DNA of 9,819 bases from Spirochaetia bacterium (GTDB lineage: Bacteria; Spirochaetota; Spirochaetia; Treponematales; Treponemataceae). The stretch covers positions 1-9,819 of the forward strand of contig CAAGIR010000176.1 of NCBI GenBank assembly GCA_900769975.1, in the 5' to 3' direction. Positions 1 to 8,347 of this stretch are shown in pieces. The notes under the pieces were generated by a model, which ran no database searches, was not told the origin of the DNA, and saw only the letters and a program-made list of their open reading frames with translations. How positions within the stretch are numbered: position 1 is the first letter of the stretch; the number at the start of each line of letters is the position of its first letter. The position numbers were made by a program, and so were the translations under genes.

Positions 1-3000
1 GATTCTTTACCTTTTTTGAACAGATGAATATTAGAATTGAAGAACTTTGCAAAATCTTCTGATTCATTATAGTTTCTATCAAAGAAGCGGATTCCGTCAT
101 AAGGAGATTTTTCAGGACCAAGATCCATTGGTTCTTCCATGTTTGGATTTAATGAAGCTGTATATTTTTCCTGAAGCTTATTTGCAAAATCTTTAGCTGT
201 GTTCACGGCTTTTCCAACAGGGTACCATTGTTTGGTTGACGGAGCATATTTCCATCCGTTTGACCTGAGTTCCTTCAGAATGTCACTGAACTGTGGATTG
301 TTTTCTACAGTATCAAACTTGATATTCACCCTTCCTTTTTCCCTGTTGTTTATGATGCTGAAAGGAAGAACTTTTTTATCAGTGCCATCTATACCAGAAA
401 GTTTATCTGAAATCTCATCAAGCTTCTGCTCTATTTCTTTCTCTTCAAGTTTTTTGGCATTAGACTTAATCAGCTCTGCTTCACTATTAAAGCCTTCAAG
501 TCTTTCAAGATATTCTTCGATTGTGCCGGATTTATCCGCTGTAATTGGATTTACATCTACTTTAAGACCGTTGAAAGTAAGGTTTTCATCATTAATTGCA
601 TCAAAAAGAGAATCCTCACGCCATTTCTTCTCAGGATTTTTAGATTCAAATTCTACAAGAAGCCTTATAGCCCCGTCTTTTGATGGATCTCCGTAAAGAC
701 GCACAGCTTTCAATGTCAGGTTTTCTTCTACATCGCCTGAATCAAGCTGTTTGAAAACTTCCTGCAAATCTGCTTTCAATGATTCTTCAATCTCTCCTGC
801 AGAATACCTTTCGCCTTTAATGTTGTATGTTTCTTCTAGCCTTTGTTCTTCGGCTAATTCTCTGTCAGTCTTTCGGGTCCAGCGGCCGCTTTCGTCCTTT
901 TTGAAAAGCTCGTTTGCATCCTCTCCTACAGAGCAGAAATTAAATGAGATGACATTATCTTCTGCAATAACATCATTCTTACTGAAATCAAGAAGAAGTT
1001 CGTCATTATGCTCAGAAAGGGCATCACAGATAGAATCAAGATTATCTTTTACCCATACTTCATTTTTACCAGCAAGTTCTGCAACTTCATCAAAGCTGAA
1101 ATTATAATTAAAGCCGGATGCACTTGCTTCATAAGCTTTCTGGCAGATTTCATCAGCAAGTTTCTTAAAATCAAAAGAAGTGAATTCATTCTGAACGCTT
1201 TCCTTAAAAAGTTCATCGGCAGATTTTTCGTCGCTTCGTTCCATAACCTGTTGTATAGAAACTGTTTTTGTAGCAAGCTCGAATTCATCTTTTGAAAGAG
1301 AGAAAGAAACATCGTTGTTTTTAAAGATTAGATTTCCTGACTGAGCCTCGCCTTCAAAAGAAACAGTCTCTCCGTCACAACACAGGAGTTCGCCTTCATT
1401 ACTGTATAAGTCATAATACTCTTCATCAAGATTGTGGCGGATTGAACCGAACACGGTTTTAACAAAATGGGTTTTTCCCTCATTATCAAGTAAAACTTCA
1501 CCCTTATTTGCGTAATAGTCATAAATCTGCTTCAAAGAAACAGAAACATTAGTTCCCAAAGATAGAGCCTCGTTCTTACTGATTAATCCCTTGTCCTTTG
1601 CAGCAGCACGGACTTCACCGCTTCGTTTCTGTTCTTCCTGAAGTCTGTCAATGAAGAAAGTCTTAAAATCAGAAGAATCCATGACCTTTTCAAGCGATTT
1701 TCTCCATAGAGAAAAATCAAAATCGTAACCGTGTTCTCCGTATTTTGCATTTCTTGATTCACCGTATTTTACATCCTGGAGCATGTTTGAAATCTGGTGA
1801 TGAGCGTAATTGATAAACTCATCTTTAAAAGCCATTCCCTTGTTTTCTTCAAGATAGTCTGCAATATAATTTATACATAAACCAGTAAAATGTTTAAATG
1901 AAAAAGCTATTTCATTCTGTCTTTCATCGAGAGCTTCTTTGGATTCTTTTGCTACATCTGCAGAAATAATCCATTGATTACTATGTTTCTTATCATTTTC
2001 AATGAGGGCCTTCAATGATTCAAGATGTTTTTTATAGCTTTCTTCAAGCCTTCCAGAAACTGAAGAGATAATGTCTGATACAAATTCTTTCTGCTCATCA
2101 GTAATATCCGGTGCATTTACTTTCTGCCACTGTTCTTCAAACTTTTCAAGAACTTCCGGGTAAGAGCATGTCATGCGGATATAATCAGAAAGCGAATCCC
2201 TTTCAAAAGGTACCTTCTTTCCATTTTCAAGGGTCCTGAAATCAGGTTCAAAATCATACCTGAGCTGATAAGAAGCTGGTTCATTATCCTTTGTGTCGGG
2301 AAAATTGACCGTTACATCACATTTAAGGAAAGTATTGAACCGTCTGTTAAGTTCGCTCAAAAGCTCCTCGCCTTCTTTTAATCCAAGAACGGTTCCGCTT
2401 TCCATCATTGCAGGTTTATGACTTGATGTTGAACCTTCTGTAAAATCAATTTTGATATAAGGAAGTTTTAAATCTTTAAATTCTTTTTCACGAATTTCAT
2501 TTATTCTTTTAAATTCTTCCTCTGTAACGACTTCTGCATCAAGCTGTTCATCTTCTGTAAGCCAGGAAGCATCATAACCGGAGGCAAGAAGTCCGAGTTT
2601 ATAACTGTAATCAATGCCACTTTCTTCAAGAATAGTCTGAATATATGCTTTACTGTCAATGTCACATGTAAAGCGTGGAACGGAACTGTCTTCGATTTGA
2701 ATCCATTTTACATCATAACCATTTTGAGAAAAGTGTTCTTTCAGTTCTGTAATTCTTTCTTCCGAAGCAGATGCAAAAAGGGTAAATGTCGGACGTAACT
2801 CATTTGTCTCATCTTTTTCAAGAGGCTTTTCCTTCATGAGTTTATGTTCATAAGTTACAGTATCAGGTTCTACAATTCCCATAGCAAGGTTTAATTCACC
2901 TTCTGAAAGTTTTGTATTTCCTTTTTCAAGTTCTGCTTTATAAAGGTTACATAAATCAGAAAGTGTTTCATTTCCTGATATTTCCACACCAACGGCTTCA

Positions 3001-6000
3001 AGCTGTTCCTGCATGTCGTGGATATAATAGTCATTGATGTAAATATCCAGCCGCTCAAATGCTTCTGAAGCATCCTTAAACACAGCAGCTCCGTTGTCAT
3101 CTTCCCAACCTACCCAGCTTGAAATATATTCCTGTCTCTGAGTATCGTAAATCATGAAATTGCCGTTCTGAGTATAATCAGGACGCATATCCATTACATC
3201 AAGAATTTCCTCAAGAGTTACAGGCTTAATTCCTATAGTTTTATTCTCATTTACACTGTGTTCAGAAAAAAGTTCCTTTTCCTTTTCAAAAAGAAAATCT
3301 GGATAAACGACACCATAATTTTCAGAGTTTTCTTTACTTGACTGCTCAAAAGCGTCGTATAAATCCTTGTAGGCATCGATATAAGTACGGCTTCTATCAT
3401 CCGATTCGTTTAGTTGTGTAATGAATGTATCACCATAGATACTGAAGTTTGCCTTTTCAGTATCGTCAAGAGTGACAATACTAATGCCTTCTTCTGCCCA
3501 TTCCCCGAAAACTTTATCACCTGGAATATGAAGCGCAATTCCGAATCTGTTTTCTGATATATCTGATTCATTTAACTTTTGAAACAATCTTACAGCTTCA
3601 GTAGCAGAAAGATTCTTTACCGGTTCAAAATCAGAACCATATTCAGAATTATCCTTTACGATAAAACTGTATTTACTAATTTCTTGATTTTCCATAAGTT
3701 TATTCTCCTCGTGTGTAATTTCATTTTTCAATTCAAGCAGGTTATTAACCTTATATTTTTCATTTACATATTTTACTTCTGCAAAGTTGCCTATGGCATA
3801 AACTGCAGGAATGAGACCATTAATAAGTTCTGCCGCCTTGTTAAATGTAAGTCCTGTTGAGATGCAGTTGTCTATCAGATATATATAATTCCTGCCTTCA
3901 GGGAAATTGCTGATGACGGATTTTCCGTAATCATTCAGGAACAATTCTACTTCAGGTTCCAGATTTTTCTTTTTCTGTTCATAAAGTGTTTCATGAGGCT
4001 TGCATTCAAGAATGTTGAAAACCGGTGCATTTATTTTGAGTCCAACGATTCTTGCAATGTCGTAGGTGTATTCCGCCTTACCGTTATGGTTTGGAGCCGG
4101 CACGAGATATGTATGTCTGCTTTTATGAATATGTTCTGCGATATAAGAAGCTGCTTTTTCAATTGCATTCTTGTATTCTTCAGAATTTCTGCCGGCTTCT
4201 TTTATGACATGACAGAGTTCTCTTGTTCCTTTTGAATTGTAATAGCTTCTTGCTGTAATCTGGGAACCGGGTGCAACAAAAGGTCCTTTATATTCAAGTT
4301 CAAGATTTTCGTTGAGGTAATTTATCTTACATTTTCCAAGAGAAATATAAGTTCCGTTTTCAAGGCTTTCTTTATCATATATCTGCCATGCTTTTATTGT
4401 CTTGTATTCATTAGTTGTTTTATCGTAATCATTGTATTCGTCAAAAAGAACTATGACAGGCTGGTATTTTTTTGAATTCTCCTTGATGTATTCATCAAGT
4501 TCCGAAAAAGATGGCGTTCTGTATTCTGAAAGTTTAAGCTGTGTCCTGCAGACATATCCCTCGGAATCAAGCTTTTTGATTACATTGTCATATATACTTT
4601 TGGTACTGATACTGTAAGCATCGACAACTTTATAAGGTTCTTCCCTGCGCAAGAACTCTTCTTCTGCTGCTAAAAGGTATTCCCCTTTCACCTTCGTATT
4701 TTGAAGTCCAGAAACTGATGAATTGCTTATTCCATGACTTGCATCATTGATTCCAAAATGTCTTTTGTTTTTTTCCATCAATTCTTCAATAAGCGGAATG
4801 AAGTCTTCCTCAAAATTGTCTTTTCGGGCATAGGCAATTTCTTCTGACAAATCAATTCCCTGTTTCAAGGCATAATACTGTTCCATTGCACGGGCAAAAC
4901 ATTCACAGGTTCTGTGCCAGTATTCTCCGAGATGGATTTCGTCAGCTTTTCCGATTCTTGTGGCGCTTTTATTTGACTTTTCCCTTAGCTTTATTTCTTC
5001 CTTGAATTTTGTGGCAATCTGATTTTCCAGGGTTCCGTATTTGTCAGAAGCAAAAAAGTTGTGGCTTTCTTTTCCTTTCTGACTGTCAAGCCAGTGAGCA
5101 ATTTCATGAGCAAGAGTTACATCTGGAAGATGATTAATTCCTGCAACTGAAAGCTGCTTTTCTTCATTAAAAAAGGAAATACCGATTGCATTATAATACG
5201 AGAAATAAAGACCTATAGCTTTTCTTGCAAACTGCATACAGTTATCTGCATAGGAAATTTTAAGGCCATATTCACCTGCAAGTTCAGAGAGATTTCCATA
5301 GTGTGTATAAACCTTTTTTAAGGTTTCAGACAATTTTTCAATTTCAGGTTTTGAAAAATTAGTTCCGTTTTGTTTTTTAATTTTTATTCCAAAATCATTA
5401 TAGAGATTATTAAATGTTTTAGAGTCACCATAAGCAGTTTCTACAGCTTTTGAATATGAATCAATATAGTCCTGCTTCTGATAGTTCATATCAAGCCGTT
5501 TACCTTTAATATTCTCTAAAAGAGGCTGCCACTGTTCGAGGAAAACAACATTATTTTGGATCTGATAAAGTTTACCTGGAGATTTTCCTTTCATTTCAAA
5601 AGCTTTATCAGTAATAGATTTATCTACATTTTTATATTTGAGAGATGGAACATCACAAAGCAAACAAAGCTTTGATATTTCATTATAGCGGCTTGTAGGC
5701 ATGGAGTTCATTCCACGGGGAAGTGAAACTTTTTCTGAACTACCTTCTGTTTTAAGTTCTGCTCTTTTTCGTTTTAAGTAATAATCTACAGTAGCAGCAA
5801 GCACATCTGGAGACATTTTATAAATCTGATTTTTATAAATAGATTTACCGTTTGAATCTTTTTCACCTGTATAAATTTTGCTTTGAACAAAGTAGTTTCC
5901 GTCAGAAAAATCTTTTACACAGATAGGAAGAAATTTATCTATAGCAAGACCTTTTGAGTCAAGTTCAGGAATCCAGGAAGGACGAGGTTTTTCCAGGATG

Positions 6001-6140
6001 TCTTTCTTATTGCAAAGAAAAACTTTATCATTTTCTACTTCGGTATAATCGAGTACAGTTATTCCGTTGATCCTGATTTCTTTCGGAGTAAATGAATATT
6101 CTTTTAATTCTATATCTTCTGCTTCAAGTTCTTTTGCCAT
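1..6140 (-). CDS. Giant polyvalent protein: zincin/LPD1-like, PRTase-like and multiple C-terminal modules (C-terminus beyond window)
   Basis: One frame stays open from the ATG at 6140 to the left edge, 2046 complete codons with no stop, so the C-terminus is missing. The start lies 4 bp after the DUF4406 stop, with a weak GGACGG site 7 nt upstream, which suggests translational coupling. Domains by residue: 1-230 unassigned; about 230-450 a zincin metalloprotease of LPD1 style, with HEIAHWLD at 345-352 (H345, E346, H349) and the downstream EYWHRTCECFARAMEQYY block at 406-423 that LPD1 proteins share; 480-650 unassigned; about 660-785 a PRTase-like domain with VPAPNHNG at 680-687 and a PRPP-type loop DNCISTGLT at 757-765. 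After Met816 come small modules: an LPD25-like stretch at about 1225-1330, a block with VDVNPITADKSGT from 1861, and a block with NGWKYAPSTKQW around W1963 typical of such proteins. Inference: delivered with element DNA and acts against host defences. Domain numbers are by eye; the zincin and PRTase calls are the surest. Confidence 0.93.
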   Translation of the reverse strand, partial: MAKELEAEDIELKEYSFTPKEIRINGITVLDYTEVENDKVFLCNKKDILEKPRPSWIPELDSKGLAIDKFLPICVKDFSDGNYFVQSKIYTGEKDSNGKSIYKNQIYKMSPDVLAATVDYYLKRKRAELKTEGSSEKVSLPRGMNSMPTSRYNEISKLCLLCDVPSLKYKNVDKSITDKAFEMKGKSPGKLYQIQNNVVFLEQWQPLLENIKGKRLDMNYQKQDYIDSYSKAVETAYGDSKTFNNLYNDFGIKIKKQNGTNFSKPEIEKLSETLKKVYTHYGNLSELAGEYGLKISYADNCMQFARKAIGLYFSYYNAIGISFFNEEKQLSVAGINHLPDVTLAHEIAHWLDSQKGKESHNFFASDKYGTLENQIATKFKEEIKLREKSNKSATRIGKADEIHLGEYWHRTCECFARAMEQYYALKQGIDLSEEIAYARKDNFEEDFIPLIEELMEKNKRHFGINDASHGISNSSVSGLQNTKVKGEYLLAAEEEFLRREEPYKVVDAYSISTKSIYDNVIKKLDSEGYVCRTQLKLSEYRTPSFSELDEYIKENSKKYQPVIVLFDEYNDYDKTTNEYKTIKAWQIYDKESLENGTYISLGKCKINYLNENLELEYKGPFVAPGSQITARSYYNSKGTRELCHVIKEAGRNSEEYKNAIEKAASYIAEHIHKSRHTYLVPAPNHNGKAEYTYDIARIVGLKINAPVFNILECKPHETLYEQKKKNLEPEVELFLNDYGKSVISNFPEGRNYIYLIDNCISTGLTFNKAAELINGLIPAVYAIGNFAEVKYVNEKYKVNNLLELKNEITHEENKLMENQEISKYSFIVKDNSEYGSDFEPVKNLSATEAVRLFQKLNESDISENRFGIALHIPGDKVFGEWAEEGISIVTLDDTEKANFSIYGDTFITQLNESDDRSRTYIDAYKDLYDAFEQSSKENSENYGVVYPDFLFEKEKELFSEHSVNENKTIGIKPVTLEEILDVMDMRPDYTQNGNFMIYDTQRQEYISSWVGWEDDNGAAVFKDASEAFERLDIYINDYYIHDMQEQLEAVGVEISGNETLSDLCNLYKAELEKGNTKLSEGELNLAMGIVEPDTVTYEHKLMKEKPLEKDETNELRPTFTLFASASEERITELKEHFSQNGYDVKWIQIEDSSVPRFTCDIDSKAYIQTILEESGIDYSYKLGLLASGYDASWLTEDEQLDAEVVTEEEFKRINEIREKEFKDLKLPYIKIDFTEGSTSSHKPAMMESGTVLGLKEGEELLSELNRRFNTFLKCDVTVNFPDTKDNEPASYQLRYDFEPDFRTLENGKKVPFERDSLSDYIRMTCSYPEVLEKFEEQWQKVNAPDITDEQKEFVSDIISSVSGRLEESYKKHLESLKALIENDKKHSNQWIISADVAKESKEALDERQNEIAFSFKHFTGLCINYIADYLEENKGMAFKDEFINYAHHQISNMLQDVKYGESRNAKYGEHGYDFDFSLWRKSLEKVMDSSDFKTFFIDRLQEEQKRSGEVRAAAKDKGLISKNEALSLGTNVSVSLKQIYDYYANKGEVLLDNEGKTHFVKTVFGSIRHNLDEEYYDLYSNEGELLCCDGETVSFEGEAQSGNLIFKNNDVSFSLSKDEFELATKTVSIQQVMERSDEKSADELFKESVQNEFTSFDFKKLADEICQKAYEASASGFNYNFSFDEVAELAGKNEVWVKDNLDSICDALSEHNDELLLDFSKNDVIAEDNVISFNFCSVGEDANELFKKDESGRWTRKTDRELAEEQRLEETYNIKGERYSAGEIEESLKADLQEVFKQLDSGDVEENLTLKAVRLYGDPSKDGAIRLLVEFESKNPEKKWREDSLFDAINDENLTFNGLKVDVNPITADKSGTIEEYLERLEGFNSEAELIKSNAKKLEEKEIEQKLDEISDKLSGIDGTDKKVLPFSIINNREKGRVNIKFDTVENNPQFSDILKELRSNGWKYAPSTKQWYPVGKAVNTAKDFANKLQEKYTASLNPNMEEPMDLGPEKSPYDGIRFFDRNYNESEDFAKFFNSNIHLFKKGKE
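3693..3710 (-). promoter_or_regulatory. Strong internal ribosome binding site and ATG inside the giant frame
   Basis: Reading the minus strand, GAGGAG (3705-3710) is followed by a 9-nt spacer and ATG (3695-3693). The ATG is codon 816 of the giant frame. The string GGAGAATAAACT-ATG that starts the DUF4406 gene (6709-6723) recurs here with one extra T. No stop separates the PRTase domain from this ATG. It could start a separate product of at least 1231 residues, or be a relic of two genes that have fused. Confidence 0.7.
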
Positions 6141-6144
6141 AAAA

Positions 6145-6711
6145 CTACCGTCCGTGACCAAAGTCATCATCGTTTGATTTTTTGTTTTCTTGCTTCTTTG
6201 AAAACTCTGGATAATCTAAAAGAACTTTAGTCTTATCAGCCGGTTGTTCAAGCCTTTTCTTCTCTGCAAGCTTTGTATAATAATTTTTTACGTCTTCCAA
6301 ATCATTTTTAGTAGGATTATGGTCAGAGAATTGCCAGGGTGTAAGGCTTCCGTCTTCAAGAGCAACCCTGAACTTATATGACTTCACTTCCTGAATTTCA
6401 GCCTTGATAGAATTATCAATATTTCTTTTTTCTTCAAATAATATTTCTTTACCAAGTCTTAAAGCTTCATCATATTCGATTTTAGCACCACGACTATCCT
6501 TCCAGTCATCAAGAAGATAAATGCTATCGCAGTTTGCAAGGGCTTTAAGGTCCAGTTCCCTAAACTGTTCCCAGGTAAACATATCAGGATGCAGTGCAGG
6601 ATTAAAAACAAGATGCCCCTGGTCTGTCAATTCTTTTGCTTTTTGAGCAAATTTCTCTTTAAAGTTTGGGTCGCCTGAGATTTTTCCTGAAAGATATATT
6701 TTTTTTGCCAT
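6145..6711 (-). CDS. DUF4406 protein (nucleoside 2-deoxyribosyltransferase-like fold) with C-terminal extension
   Basis: The first 95 residues fit the DUF4406 family, which has a nucleoside 2-deoxyribosyltransferase-like Rossmann fold. Visible marks are the N-terminal strand KIYLSGKISG (4-13), NPALHPD (37-43) with a following W47, CDSIYLLDDW (61-70) and SRGAKIEYDEALRLGKEILFE from 73 on. D62 and E79 sit where the family's polar active-site residues are expected. Relatives cleave or exchange the N-glycosidic bond of nucleosides, but the substrate of DUF4406 proteins is not established. Many DUF4406 proteins end near residue 100; this one adds about 90 charged residues (98-188) that I do not recognise, ending DDDFGHGR. 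The start at 6711 has GGAG 8 nt upstream. It is the fourth gene of the operon, and its TAG lies 4 bp before the giant gene. Family confident; activity inferred. Confidence 0.88.
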   Translation of the reverse strand: MAKKIYLSGKISGDPNFKEKFAQKAKELTDQGHLVFNPALHPDMFTWEQFRELDLKALANCDSIYLLDDWKDSRGAKIEYDEALRLGKEILFEEKRNIDNSIKAEIQEVKSYKFRVALEDGSLTPWQFSDHNPTKNDLEDVKNYYTKLAEKKRLEQPADKTKVLLDYPEFSKKQENKKSNDDDFGHGR

Positions 6712-6735
6712 AGTTTATTCTCCAAAAAACTATTC

Positions 6736-6751
6736 AGCGCCAAATGGCGCT
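6736..6751 (-). repeat. Inverted repeat in the gap before the DUF4406 gene
   Basis: A perfect 6-bp GC-rich stem, AGCGCC (6736-6741) and GGCGCT (6746-6751), encloses a 4-nt loop. It begins 6 nt after the stop codon of the 198-aa gene on the minus strand. A run of six T follows about 7 nt later, just before the DUF4406 ribosome binding site. The T run is displaced from the stem, so this is at best a weak terminator or an mRNA-processing or stability hairpin that could lower expression of the two downstream genes. Confidence 0.5.
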
Positions 6752-6757
6752 AATTGC

Positions 6758-7354
6758 TTATAAAATGAGCTTTGAATCGACAAGTGAATCTTTTCGTAAT
6801 TCAAGCGGAATAATGTCTTTCTTTGCATTAAACATAAGAAAACGTTCTCCAGTGTTGTCATTGAACAAAGCCCCCTTTATTCCAAAGTTGTACAAAAGAG
6901 CTGACGATTTGGCCTTGTCCTTGTTATTGCATTTGCTTACTACAAAATTAAAGAGTTCCTGACCGCTCTGGATTTTCAGTAAAGACTCATACTTTTCTTT
7001 TACAAATTCATCGTAGATGCGGTTTGTTTCTTCCCTGACATCCTTGCCTTCAAGATTTTTTCCAATTTCATTAAGAGTCTTTCTTGCCTCATGAATGAAT
7101 AAAGACATAAGAAAATCTTTGCTCATAAGGATGTTTAAGATGTCATCACTCTGCTCTGCAACAGGTTTTGCGATGTCAAGGAAGAAAGGTTTTCCAGGAA
7201 TGTTTATCATCATCCAGTTATTGAATGATGCGACATTTTTTTTTCTTGTAGATTCATATTTGGCAATTTCTTCGCTTAACGTTACCGGAACACCGACACC
7301 AAAATCTTTTTCCTGTTTGACAATATAATTCTGTAGTGAAATAAATGCGTTCAT
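6758..7354 (-). CDS. Hypothetical protein, possible polyvalent-type C-terminal module
   Basis: I do not recognise the whole protein of 198 aa. No signal peptide or clear membrane segment is visible. The middle (70-135) is helical and charged. The C-terminal stretch 150-183, with ALLYNFGIKGALF (152-164) followed by ERFLMFNAKKDI (170-181), resembles the 'GI-x-G-(I/L)-x-Y ... Y-V-(V/I)-F-(D/N) ... DI' tail found at the end of some phage and mobile-element polyvalent or ADP-ribosyltransferase-like modules; that link is an inference from pattern only. The ATG at 7354 overlaps the TAA of the upstream gene by one base (TAATG), and GAGAGG lies 6 nt upstream, so the two are translationally coupled and probably act together. 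Confidence 0.85.
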   Translation of the reverse strand: MNAFISLQNYIVKQEKDFGVGVPVTLSEEIAKYESTRKKNVASFNNWMMINIPGKPFFLDIAKPVAEQSDDILNILMSKDFLMSLFIHEARKTLNEIGKNLEGKDVREETNRIYDEFVKEKYESLLKIQSGQELFNFVVSKCNNKDKAKSSALLYNFGIKGALFNDNTGERFLMFNAKKDIIPLELRKDSLVDSKLIL

Positions 7355-8328
7355 TAGAAACCTCTCTGATGTGTGATATGACGAGGCTTGATTTCAACCT
7401 CACGCTCCCGGAGCTTTTCAATCTTTTTATCCTGTTCAAGTTCTGGACTACGCTTTGGTTCAAATTCAGAGGCTTTTGGAGAAGTAACAGAGAGACGTTT
7501 TTCCAAGTCTTCCTGCGTAAAGATCCGGTTCTGTTCAAAATCAAAATGCGTCATACGTTCGGAATAAAGGAAGGAATCAGATAAAGTTAAAGCCAGGCGA
7601 GGAGACGGAGTGTTTGCAGTTTTTTCAAGGGCCTGGATTACTTCCTTCTTTTCTTCTTCTGTCAGTGGCTTTTTAAGCTCAAGACCTGTCTCCTGCTTGA
7701 TGTAGTAATTATTTAAGGCAGAAAAAATTGTTTTCTGATAATTGTCATAGTTGGAAGTAGCGTTCTCAAAGGCTGCTTTTACATCATTAAGAATGCCTGG
7801 ATTTTTTAAATTATTTGAAATGTTTTTTCGTTTCTGTTCACGAAGAGAGGCTTCAACATTTCCTGCATCATATTCAGAAATGTTTTTAATCATGTTCTGA
7901 GCTATGGTCTTTTTCTTCTTGTCCTCATCGCTTCTTGAAAAAGCCAATGCCTTATTCAGTGATTCTTCTGTAAACTGGTCAATAAGATAAACGCTCTGTG
8001 AATCAAGATTTCCACGGACATTACCTGTAATCATAATCGGCTCTGTTCCTTCTTTTTTCTCAAGGCCGATTAGAGCTGCATCAGCTCCGTAAATCCATTT
8101 TAGGGATTCTGCTCCCATGCTTGAGGCTTTAAGTTCAAGATAGACTTTATTGATGTCGCCCATGTGACGGCCGTTTACAATATTTACATCCTGCGGAAGC
8201 GGTTTATCCTGAACATAAGGAACACGACCGTTTTTAATGCAGTCCAGCATAAGTATATTAATTTCGTTATGAATACTGTCTGTAAGTGCTTCTACAGGAT
8301 AAGTTTTAATTTCAGTTCTTAATGCCAT
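7354..8328 (-). CDS. ArdC N-terminal-like domain protein (second, divergent copy)
   Basis: 324 aa. Residues about 15-105 follow the layout of the ArdC N-terminal domain (DUF1738-type, ssDNA binding): a helix, then NGRVPYV (33-39), QDVNIVNGRHMGDIN (46-60) in place of the usual N-x-x-T-G-x-x-Y-x-G-x-N signature, the long helix, KWIYGADAAL (77-86) and a strand near PIMITG (97-102). It matches less well than its upstream neighbour: the signature Tyr is replaced by Met and the FN-x-x-Q element is not evident. The rest (130-324) is charged, largely helical and unassigned, ending in a basic tail HITHQRGF. The zincin domain that follows ArdC-N in classical ArdC is absent. AAGGA lies 6 nt before the ATG; the stop overlaps the next start. 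Probably binds incoming single-stranded DNA (inferred). Gene certain, domain likely. Confidence 0.85.
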   Translation of the reverse strand: MALRTEIKTYPVEALTDSIHNEINILMLDCIKNGRVPYVQDKPLPQDVNIVNGRHMGDINKVYLELKASSMGAESLKWIYGADAALIGLEKKEGTEPIMITGNVRGNLDSQSVYLIDQFTEESLNKALAFSRSDEDKKKKTIAQNMIKNISEYDAGNVEASLREQKRKNISNNLKNPGILNDVKAAFENATSNYDNYQKTIFSALNNYYIKQETGLELKKPLTEEEKKEVIQALEKTANTPSPRLALTLSDSFLYSERMTHFDFEQNRIFTQEDLEKRLSVTSPKASEFEPKRSPELEQDKKIEKLREREVEIKPRHITHQRGF

Positions 8329-8347
8329 AATAGTTCCTTAAAAATAC

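Noticed and set aside
199..696. Plus-strand open frame of 165 codons opposite the giant gene.
   Set aside because: Serine/phenylalanine/leucine-rich translation typical of the antisense of a Glu/Lys-rich gene, no ribosome site, and the opposite frame reads as a coherent protein.
751..1522. Several further short frames on both strands inside the giant gene.
   Set aside because: They lie within the long uninterrupted minus frame, have low-complexity composition and lack ribosome sites; they are shadows.
3601..3625. Short match GATTCTTTACC shared by positions 1-11 and 3611-3621.
   Set aside because: Eleven bases in the coding strand of one gene (encoding V-K-N or K-G-K-E-type codons), no extension or pattern; not a repeat element.
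6744..6962. Plus-strand frame of 72 codons over the end of the 198-aa gene, and similar ones at 7095-7328 and 7345-7584.
   Set aside because: Antisense to well-supported genes with good ribosome sites and domain matches; no ribosome site of their own.
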